Of a stretch of 64,000 bases of DNA, positions 1 to 6,084 are shown in pieces (position 1 is the stretch's first letter; every line of letters starts with the position of its first letter). The notes under the pieces were generated by a model. It worked only from the letters and a program-made list of their open reading frames with translations, did no database searches and was not told where the DNA came from. The translations under genes were made by a program, and so were the position numbers. This DNA comes from Bacteroidia bacterium (GTDB taxonomy: Bacteria > Bacteroidota > Bacteroidia > J057 > JADKCL01), in contig JACJYV010000002.1 of NCBI GenBank assembly GCA_020635905.1, forward strand, positions 1,054,001 to 1,118,000. Reading direction: 5' to 3'.

Positions 1-1
1 G

Positions 2-1030
2 CTGGTTGGCGTGCTTTTCTCGTCGGGATTTGATTCCATCGTTTCCAAAAATCTCACCCCCAACGAACTCGCCTTTTTTGAGGAAGATGACCGCCGCGAC
101 AACGTTTTGCTGCAAAAAAACAAGCCCCGTCTGATCAATGGCTATCTGGCCACCTACATTGGCAAAAGCGAGGCTGAAGCCCCCATTTCTGATCTGAGGA
201 TTTTGGAGGAAGATGAGAATTCCTTTAAACTCAGCTTCGAAGACAAAAAATCAGAGACATTCGCCCTGGTCTTGCCCAAAATGGATTTTCTGGATATCAA
301 AGACGGAAAACCTGAAATTGATCTGGAATACACCCGCGAATACCTTGAAGAGGTGCTTGATTTTGTCCGTCCTGACCACATCAACAAGCGCAATCTCTAC
401 GGAATTGATTTCATTGAGACCTTCGATCAGGACGACCAGGTGCGGCTGGATACTGCCCGGCGATTTACCCTTTATCCCGAAACAGAGGTAAATACCTCGA
501 ACAACAGCATCCTGCCTCACCCTTCCCGCAAGATTTTTGCAGGTCGTGACCTGTACGTACACATCACCACCATCCCTTCCAACGAGGATTTTCAACCTCA
601 GTTTCTGCGTCGCTCATTCGGCATGGCCCTGGGCGATACCGTGAAGGTTGGCTCTATGCAGCTTCGTCTGAAAGAAGTTGTGCCCGAAGACAGTACCCGC
701 AGGTATGAGCTCATCGCCAGGGCGGTCATTGAGGTGGATACGGGAGGGAAAACCTTCAGGGTGGAGCCCCGCTACCGTATTTCCAGGAATGGAATCCCCC
801 GGGCTGGCAACGTCTATCTGAAGGAACTGAGCATGGTGGTGCAATTCGCGGGCATTGACCCTCAGCGTGGCCTGATGCTTATCAATGTGCAGCAGCAGAT
901 GACTTTTCCTGAAGATTATGTGGTGATGAACGCCATCCACAAACCTTATATCAATGTCCTCTGGCTGGGCACTTTTGTGCTGGTGGCCGGCTTTGGGCTG
1001 GCCTTTTATCGCCGCTGGAAGGAGCGTTAA
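2..1030 (+). CDS. Cytochrome c assembly protein (CcmF/CcsA-like), C-terminal part
   Basis: The reading frame is open from the window edge, so the N-terminus is missing; about 342 residues remain. The visible part is a long soluble region followed by one C-terminal membrane helix (WLGTFVLVAGFGLAF) and a basic tail. The stretch with YPETEVN, LPHPSRK and GRDLYVH, and the final NAIHKPYINVLWLGT, are typical of the periplasmic C-terminal region and last helix of the fused Bacteroidota CcmF/CcsA heme-lyase proteins. These proteins present heme to apocytochrome c. This is recognition of a family pattern. The tryptophan-rich heme-handling motif lies in the missing part. The gene ends before a spacer filled with palindromic repeats. 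Confidence 0.8.
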   Translation: MVGVLFSSGFDSIVSKNLTPNELAFFEEDDRRDNVLLQKNKPRLINGYLATYIGKSEAEAPISDLRILEEDENSFKLSFEDKKSETFALVLPKMDFLDIKDGKPEIDLEYTREYLEEVLDFVRPDHINKRNLYGIDFIETFDQDDQVRLDTARRFTLYPETEVNTSNNSILPHPSRKIFAGRDLYVHITTIPSNEDFQPQFLRRSFGMALGDTVKVGSMQLRLKEVVPEDSTRRYELIARAVIEVDTGGKTFRVEPRYRISRNGIPRAGNVYLKELSMVVQFAGIDPQRGLMLINVQQQMTFPEDYVVMNAIHKPYINVLWLGTFVLVAGFGLAFYRRWKER

Positions 1031-1056
1031 ACTTACTATTCTTTGGTACGAGCCTT

Positions 1057-1081
1057 ATGGTATCACAATTTGTGATACCAT
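1057..1081. repeat. Palindromic repeat, copy 1
   Basis: Perfect 12-bp inverted repeat with arms ATGGTATCACAA and TTGTGATACCAT around a single central T. It starts 26 bp after the preceding stop codon. It is followed on one side only by GTTTGTAAG, a flank shared with the other copies. There is no T-run, so an intrinsic terminator is unlikely. Confidence 0.9.
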
Positions 1082-1165
1082 GTTTGTAAGTCGCTGTTTA
1101 TCAATGTGTTAACTGGTTTTGTTTTGGGGAATTTTCAACCCTTTTGGCTTTTCTTATCCCATTTT

Positions 1166-1190
1166 ATGGTATCACAATTTGTGATACCAT
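1166..1190. repeat. Palindromic repeat, copy 2
   Basis: Same perfect 25-bp palindrome as copy 1, exactly 109 bp downstream of it. It is followed by GTTCATAAGT. The next 40 bp also resemble the sequence after copy 1 (both contain GTGTTAA followed by TG and a T-rich stretch), so the repeated unit may be longer than the palindrome. Confidence 0.9.
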
Positions 1191-1274
1191 GTTCATAAGT
1201 AATTGCTTTTCAATTGATTGTGTTAATTGATTGGTGAATTGGAAATCCCGCTTTGGCGCGGATAAAAATTTTAA

Positions 1275-1295
1275 GGTATCACAAATTGTGATACC
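1275..1295. repeat. Palindromic repeat, copy 3
   Basis: Ten-bp arms GGTATCACAA and TTGTGATACC around a central A. The copy lies 107 bp after copy 2 and is followed by ATGTTCATAA. The left flank is TTAA, not TTAT, so the match to copies 1 and 2 stops sooner on that side. Confidence 0.9.
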
Positions 1296-1574
1296 ATGTT
1301 CATAATCTATTGAAATTTAGCGGTTTGAGCCTATGTGGTCTGTCCGAACGGGACCAGGTTAAGAATTTTTCTTGAAGAAAATTCCCCTTCAACTATGTTA
1401 CTTTTTCATTTTTCTTTCCACGTGCAATAGGCTCAGTGAGCCAAATTTCCCAGCCAGAGTTTCTGAACCTATCATTGAAACGGCAAATTTCATGTTACCT
1501 TTTGAAATTTCGTTCCATTTTATTTTTCACCTGCCCCTTTAGTTTTGAATCATTCTTAATCCTTAAAAAATTAA

Positions 1575-1595
1575 GGGATCACAAATTGTGATACC
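1575..1595. promoter_or_regulatory. Palindromic repeat, copy 4, probable operator of the ORF6N gene
   Basis: Arms GGGATCACAA and TTGTGATACC with one mismatch, central A, followed by ATGTTTGTAA. The copy ends 14 bp before the ATG of the ORF6N gene, so a protein bound here would block initiation. Operator function is inferred from position and symmetry. Confidence 0.6.
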
Positions 1596-1609
1596 ATGTT
1601 TGTAAAGTC

Positions 1610-2119
1610 ATGATAAATAATCAATTAGCAGCCACGCTGCCCTCGCTCATTTTCAATTTCCGGGGCCAAAAGGTCATGGTGGACATTCATCTTTCCCTCT
1701 TGTACGAGGTCGAAACCCGAACCCTGAAGCAGGCGGTGAAACGAAACATTGAAAGATTTCCTGAAGATTTCATGTTTGAGTTGAACCGCGAAGAAATTCA
1801 CCTGCTCGTGACCCAAAATGTGATCCCCAATAAAAAGCAGTTGGGGGGCGCCAAACCCATGGTATTCACAGAGCAGGGAGTTGCCATGCTTTCCTCTGTG
1901 CTTCGCTCAGAGAAATCCGTGCAAATCAACATTGAGATCATGCGGGCTTTTGCCAGGTACCGGGCGGTATTACTCGACAACCAAACCCTTCGCACTGAAC
2001 TCATGGCCCTGGATGACAGGATCACCCAGGTTTTCAGATTTTTGCTGGAAAAAATTGACGCCATGCAAAACCGCAATGCAAAACGGACAATTGTGGGATT
2101 CAAACCTCCCAAAGTGTGA
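1610..2119 (+). CDS. ORF6N (KilA-N-related) domain DNA-binding protein
   Basis: 169 residues. The N-terminal 100 residues fit the ORF6N domain: a RGQKVMVD strand, a YEVETRTLKQAVKRN segment, RFPEDFMFELNREE, and the conserved FTEQGVAMLSSVLRS with two residues differing from the usual form. ORF6N is a DNA-binding domain of phage and bacterial proteins related to KilA-N. The C-terminal 50 residues are helical and charged (DDRITQVFRFLLEKID) and could mediate oligomerisation. The gene stands alone behind a long spacer whose last palindrome ends 14 bp before the ATG. Autoregulation through the palindromes is inferred. Such genes usually belong to phage-derived or mobile DNA, although no phage genes are visible nearby. 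Confidence 0.85.
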   Translation: MINNQLAATLPSLIFNFRGQKVMVDIHLSLLYEVETRTLKQAVKRNIERFPEDFMFELNREEIHLLVTQNVIPNKKQLGGAKPMVFTEQGVAMLSSVLRSEKSVQINIEIMRAFARYRAVLLDNQTLRTELMALDDRITQVFRFLLEKIDAMQNRNAKRTIVGFKPPKV

Positions 2120-2173
2120 AAAGATGCTCTTGCAGATCCCAATCTCTTCTGTCAATTTTGGGAACTGATTGAC

Positions 2174-3046
2174 ATGGGCAAACTCATTTACATTACTTTG
2201 GTCCTCATTTTTTCGGGTCTGACTCAGGCTCAGCAACCTGAATTTGAGCTTTCCCCTCGCCAAATGAGGGATTTCAAGGTGAAATCCCTGCAAGTCAGGG
2301 TGGACACCTGCAAAGCTGACCTCCAGTTTCCGCCCAACCCTATTTTTGAGGCGTGGTTTGATACTTCGGGACAGTTGACCCGCTCAAATTTTTATGCAAA
2401 AGATCTGGTTTGGGAGGTATCCAAATCTGTGTATCACCGTTCGGACTCCGTGGAGGTGGTGGTGACTACGGACAGTACCCTTGACGGCATTGATTTTATG
2501 CGAAGCACAGAGCACAGAATTTCTGTGAGGGAGACTTTTCATGGGAGGGAAATCCAGGAAGAGGAGCAATTATTGGAATCACCTGAATTATTTCTTCGCA
2601 GAAAATGTGCCCAGTATGATCAGGAGGGGCGAATATTGGTGGAAGAATCTGAGTTTGAATCTCTTTTTCAGGCTGGTTTACAGGTTAGGCGGGAGCTTTA
2701 TTCGTATTCTAAAAAAGGAGAATTGCTGGGCAAAACTGTCTGGGCAAGTGATGAAAAAGGGGAATTAAAAATGATCTCCCAATCTGTCTTTGAAAGCAAA
2801 AAGCGGGGCAAATTACTGGTGGAAACCATTTCGACCTCTTCGAGGTCAAAGTCTGCCCCACTGCAAACCCAAACGGTGGAAAGTGAATTTGACAAGGATG
2901 GACGTCTGGTCAAAAAGGTGGAATCCAACCCATCCCAAACCTTTGAGTATGTCTATGCGGAAAATGGAATTCGCCTTTCTGAAACCTGTTTTAATGGAAA
3001 GGGCGAACTCATATTCAGATTTGTATTTGTGTGGGAATATTGGTGA
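2174..3046 (+). CDS. Secreted protein of unknown function
   Basis: 290 residues starting with a clear signal peptide (hydrophobic ITLVLIFSGLTQA ending at an AQA/Q cleavage region). The mature part is polar and rich in short beta-strand-like repeats of the type YDQEGRILVEES, YSKKGELLGKTV, FDKDGRLVKKVES and FNGKGELIFRF. These resemble the degenerate YD/RHS-like or MORN-like strand repeats common in exported Bacteroidota proteins. No catalytic motif is visible. It lies 54 bp after the ORF6N gene on the same strand and may be read from its own promoter. The family is not recognised; only the export and repeat character are supported. Confidence 0.7.
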   Translation: MGKLIYITLVLIFSGLTQAQQPEFELSPRQMRDFKVKSLQVRVDTCKADLQFPPNPIFEAWFDTSGQLTRSNFYAKDLVWEVSKSVYHRSDSVEVVVTTDSTLDGIDFMRSTEHRISVRETFHGREIQEEEQLLESPELFLRRKCAQYDQEGRILVEESEFESLFQAGLQVRRELYSYSKKGELLGKTVWASDEKGELKMISQSVFESKKRGKLLVETISTSSRSKSAPLQTQTVESEFDKDGRLVKKVESNPSQTFEYVYAENGIRLSETCFNGKGELIFRFVFVWEYW

Positions 3047-3086
3047 GAATGGAGCTTAATTGGCAACGAAATTTCTAAATTGAGGC

Positions 3087-3878
3087 ATGAAACCTGTTAT
3101 CACAGTTGGATTTATTGGCGCGGGAAATCTGGCCTGGAATATGGCTCACAACCTGCCTGAGCACTATTCCATAGAGCAGGTCATTGCGAAAACTCCCGCC
3201 AAGGCTGCTGCATTTGCAAAGGAATTTTCAGTCCCGTTGAAGGACCTTTCCCTCTCAGCCCTGCACCCAGACCTTGATTTGGTGATTTTGGCCACGCCCG
3301 ATCACAGTCTGGCTGAATTGGCCCGTGAACTTGGTCCCTTTGCCGGCCCCCGTACGGCATTTATACATGCTTCAGGAACCACTCCTCTCTCAGCTTTGGA
3401 TCCCCTTGGAAAGCGCACGGGCGTGCTTTGGCCCATGCAAACCCTGCGTCAGGATCGCCTGACTACGTTTGAGGGGGTGCCCCTGTTTATTGAGGCGCAT
3501 GAGGAGATTCGCAGCCAGGTGCGTGACCTTGCCTTCAGCCTTTCAGATAAAGTGATCTATCTTTCCTCAGAAGACCGTTTGAAAATGCATTGTGGAGCCG
3601 TGATGGCTGGAAATTTCAGTACCCTGATGCTGGAGCTGGCCCTGCGGGCCACTCAGGGTTTGCCGGGGGTGAGCCCTGCCATTTTCGAACCTCTTATCAG
3701 GCGAAGCCTGAATAACGCCCTGGAAACCACCCCGCGGGAAGCCATGACGGGTCCGGCCCGCCGTAACGATCAGGTTACCATGGAGCAACATCTGGAATTA
3801 TTGGGCAAAATTGATCCTGAACTGGCCACTTTATACCAGGCTCTTTCTGCTCAAATCCAAAAAATGTATGCAGAATGA
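3087..3878 (+). CDS. DUF2520 / Rossmann-fold dehydrogenase-like protein
   Basis: 263 residues. The N-terminus has a dinucleotide-binding fingerprint (GFIGAGNLAWNMA, residues about 8-20) followed by strands ending in VILATPDHSL and FIHASGTTPLSAL. This is the layout of the F420/NADP-binding plus DUF2520 family related to pyrroline-5-carboxylate reductase and prephenate dehydrogenase. The helical C-terminal half (CGAVMAGNFSTLMLELA, ARRNDQVTMEQHL) matches the DUF2520 dimerisation domain. The substrate is unknown. It is followed by riboflavin synthase 91 bp downstream; that spacer contains a separate -7-like box, so the two need not be co-transcribed. Confidence 0.8.
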   Translation: MKPVITVGFIGAGNLAWNMAHNLPEHYSIEQVIAKTPAKAAAFAKEFSVPLKDLSLSALHPDLDLVILATPDHSLAELARELGPFAGPRTAFIHASGTTPLSALDPLGKRTGVLWPMQTLRQDRLTTFEGVPLFIEAHEEIRSQVRDLAFSLSDKVIYLSSEDRLKMHCGAVMAGNFSTLMLELALRATQGLPGVSPAIFEPLIRRSLNNALETTPREAMTGPARRNDQVTMEQHLELLGKIDPELATLYQALSAQIQKMYAE

Positions 3879-3945
3879 AAAATTCCTCCATCTTTGATGC
3901 GGATTTTTAAACACCAGTCGGCCTCCTGCGTTTTTCAAATAATCA

Positions 3946-3953
3946 TACCTTTG
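3946..3953 (+). promoter_or_regulatory. -7 box (TACCTTTG) of riboflavin synthase
   Basis: Exact match to the Bacteroidota -7 consensus TAnnTTTG, 16 bp before the ATG, predicting a leader of about 10 nt. No good -33 TTG element is seen at the usual spacing. A leader this short leaves no room for an FMN riboswitch. Confidence 0.45.
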
Positions 3954-3969
3954 CATAAAGCCTGATTCT

Positions 3970-4578
3970 ATGTTTACAGGAATTGTAGAAGCTGTGGGGG
4001 AAATTGCCTCCGTGATCGAAGAGGGGACCAATCGCATTTTTCGCATTGCGGCCGTAACCAGCGAAACCCTGAAAGTCGATCAAAGTATCGCCCACAACGG
4101 GGTCTGTCTGACCGTGACCGAACTATATGAAAATGTGCCGGGCGGCTCTAAATCCTATTCCGTGACGGCTGTCAGGGAGACCCTGGAGAAGACGGATTTG
4201 GGTAGTTGGAGACCGGGAGCCAAGGTGAACCTGGAGCGCTGCCTGCGTGCAGGTGACCGCCTGGACGGTCACTTTGTGCAAGGGCATGTGGATACGGTGG
4301 GAAAGGTGCGAAAAATCAATGAAGTGGGCGGCTCCTGGATGGTGGAAATTGAATTTCCCGAAAAATTTAAAGGTCTCCTGGTGGACAAGGGCTCAATTTG
4401 TGTGAATGGGGTGAGCCTTACGGTGGTCGAATCGCATGCTGATTGGTTTTCCGTGACCATCATCCCCTTCACCTGGGAGCACACCCAGTTTCACACCCTG
4501 AAGGAAGGATGCCCTGTCAATCTGGAGTTTGATATCCTGGGGAAATATATTTTGAAGAATTTTCAGAGTAGGGATTGA
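3970..4578 (+). CDS. ribE: Riboflavin synthase, alpha chain
   Basis: 202 residues, the usual length. It begins with the diagnostic MFTGIVEAVG and consists of two lumazine-binding repeats: residues about 1-95 (with AHNGVCLTV) and about 98-195 (GHFVQGHVDTVG, KGSICVNGVSLTVV). The enzyme dismutates two 6,7-dimethyl-8-ribityllumazine molecules to riboflavin and works as a trimer in the cytoplasm. Both repeats retain the ligand-binding NGVCLTV/NGVSLTV segments. No other rib gene is adjacent, so the pathway genes appear scattered. It is followed 25 bp downstream by a GTG-started ATPase gene of unrelated function. Confidence 0.95.
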   Translation: MFTGIVEAVGEIASVIEEGTNRIFRIAAVTSETLKVDQSIAHNGVCLTVTELYENVPGGSKSYSVTAVRETLEKTDLGSWRPGAKVNLERCLRAGDRLDGHFVQGHVDTVGKVRKINEVGGSWMVEIEFPEKFKGLLVDKGSICVNGVSLTVVESHADWFSVTIIPFTWEHTQFHTLKEGCPVNLEFDILGKYILKNFQSRD

Positions 4579-4603
4579 GTGTTGATTTCTATAAATTAAA
4601 CCT

Positions 4604-5626
4604 GTGAAAGATCGCCTCGTCATCAAAAATTTTGGCCCAATCCGTGACCTTGACATTGAGTTGAAGGATGTGATGATTTTTATTGGACCTCAGGGGTCTG
4701 GGAAGAGTACGATTGCAAAGGTGATTTCCTTAATCAGAGATAAAACTCTCTCAGTTGGGCTTTTGGAAGAATTGAAAAACTTTCAACTTGAAATTGACCT
4801 TTTTAAAGGAGCAGAAATTCAGTATTCATATAAAGGAAGAGTATTAGAATTCAGGGCTTCTCCTTTGAACCATTTGGATGGTAATCATGGAGATTCAAAA
4901 ACCTTTCAAACTCAGTACATACCAGCTGAAAGAGGGTTTTTGCCACATTTAGTTGAGACCTCGCTTGCCTTTCAGGATGAAGGAGTTCCCCTCCCAAAGA
5001 CTTTATTAAGATTTGGTTCCTTATTTCAAAAGGCCCGTTTTTACATTTCTGAAATCCATATTAATGGAACTGGACTCACGTATAAATTCAAAAATGGCCA
5101 GGATCGAGTATTTCATAATGAAACAGAAAGCATAAGTTTAGTAAACAGTGCCAGCGGGATTCAGGCTTTGCTTCCTATGGTGTTGGTAATAGAGTATTTG
5201 GTTACTAAAAATGGCAAAGAAGGCAATACCTTTGTAATTGAGGAGCCTGAATTGAATTTGTATCCCACCACCCAAAAAGCCCTAACGGAAAATCTGGTGG
5301 AAAAATGTACTCACGGCCATAATAAGCTCATTCTCACAACCCATAGTCCTTATATTTTGACCTCGCTTGACAACCTCATTTTAGCTCACAACATCGTTCG
5401 GGAAAAGCCTGAATTGAGGGAAGAAGTGGCAAAAATAGTTCCCGAAGAGCAGTGGCTTGATTTTGATCGGGTAGGAGTTTGGTACGTGGATAAGGGTACG
5501 GCCACCTCAATTCTTGATAAGGATTTTCGCTCGATTGGTGCCAACAAAATTGATGATGTTTCAGAGGAGATTGGGACTGTTTTTGACCAGTTAACAGCTC
5601 TTCGCTATCAGGAGGAAAGGGCCTGA
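4604..5626 (+). CDS. OLD/AAA-type ATPase of a two-gene putative defence module (with PD-(D/E)XK partner)
   Basis: 340 residues from a GTG start. Walker A is GPQGSGKST (G28-T36), after the typical LVIKNFGPIRDLDIEL opening of AAA_15/AAA_21 ABC-like ATPases. A signature-like NSASGIQALLP lies at 181-191, Walker B is FVIEEPELNLYP (E213/E214), and the H-loop is TTHSPY (H247). This order is that of OLD-family and Septu/Gabija-type ATPases. No nuclease domain follows within the protein. The next gene begins 1 nt after the stop and carries a nuclease-like motif, so the two probably form one complex. Base composition is more AT-rich than the flanking ribE and ASPIC genes, which suggests acquisition. 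The defence role is inference. Confidence 0.8.
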   Translation: MKDRLVIKNFGPIRDLDIELKDVMIFIGPQGSGKSTIAKVISLIRDKTLSVGLLEELKNFQLEIDLFKGAEIQYSYKGRVLEFRASPLNHLDGNHGDSKTFQTQYIPAERGFLPHLVETSLAFQDEGVPLPKTLLRFGSLFQKARFYISEIHINGTGLTYKFKNGQDRVFHNETESISLVNSASGIQALLPMVLVIEYLVTKNGKEGNTFVIEEPELNLYPTTQKALTENLVEKCTHGHNKLILTTHSPYILTSLDNLILAHNIVREKPELREEVAKIVPEEQWLDFDRVGVWYVDKGTATSILDKDFRSIGANKIDDVSEEIGTVFDQLTALRYQEERA

Positions 5627-5627
5627 G

Positions 5628-6080
5628 ATGAGTTGTCAGGATTTGAAAAACCAATTGGGTGGCGATGATAAATGCTATTCAACCCAAACCACCGCGAAAG
5701 AAAATAACAAAGAGTTCAGAATTGAGCGGGTGTCTGATAAAAAGGAATCAATTTGTCGTGTCCAGATTGACGCATGCTTGAATTCAGATCAAAGGTCCAG
5801 AAAGTGTGATTTTCTCTTTTTCAGAGTCAAAACTGACGATCCTTACTTTGTGGAATTGAAGGGGACGGATGTTTTGCATGCAGTTTCCCAAATCAAAGAA
5901 ACCGTTAATTGGGTGAAAAAATATAAGGCTCTGCGCAAGGAGAATGTTTATGGGTTTATCGTTGGGGGATCAATTCCCAAGTCGGCAAACCAGAAATTCA
6001 GGCTATTGCAACAAGAATTTCAAAGGGATCTTGGCAAAGAATTGAAACGGGAAACAGACAAAATGATAAAAAGGCTGTAG
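5628..6080 (+). CDS. Small PD-(D/E)XK-like nuclease partner of the upstream ATPase
   Basis: 150 residues. A candidate active site is D61 in KCDFLFF followed by E76-L77-K78 in YFVELKG, the D-(x)n-ExK pattern of restriction-endonuclease-like folds. The following helix VSQIKETVNWVKKY has a glutamine in the place of the RecB-like QxxxY motif. The rest is short and lysine-rich, suiting nucleic-acid contact. The start lies 1 nt after the ATPase stop, so the two are translationally linked. I do not recognise a named family. Alternatives are an inactive PD-(D/E)XK relative or a specificity subunit. The gene converges with the next gene, 4 bp away. Confidence 0.6.
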   Translation: MSCQDLKNQLGGDDKCYSTQTTAKENNKEFRIERVSDKKESICRVQIDACLNSDQRSRKCDFLFFRVKTDDPYFVELKGTDVLHAVSQIKETVNWVKKYKALRKENVYGFIVGGSIPKSANQKFRLLQQEFQRDLGKELKRETDKMIKRL

Positions 6081-6084
6081 CCTT

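Larger units (their letters stand above)
1031..1609. other. Long spacer carrying four oriented palindromes
   Basis: This 579-bp AT-rich stretch has no credible gene on either strand. It contains the four palindromic copies. Between copies 3 and 4 lie about 280 bp without recognisable content except runs such as TTTTTCATTTTTC. It most likely serves as the regulatory region of the ORF6N gene and the landing zone of the repeats. Confidence 0.7.

Noticed and set aside
1057..1595. CRISPR array interpretation of the four repeats
   Set aside because: Copies are 21-25 bp perfect palindromes at 109, 107 and 300 bp, spacers are too long and partly similar to each other, and no cas gene is present.
3879..3969. 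FMN riboswitch before riboflavin synthase
   Set aside because: The spacer is 91 bp with a -7 box 16 bp before the ATG, and no RFN-element helices are visible.
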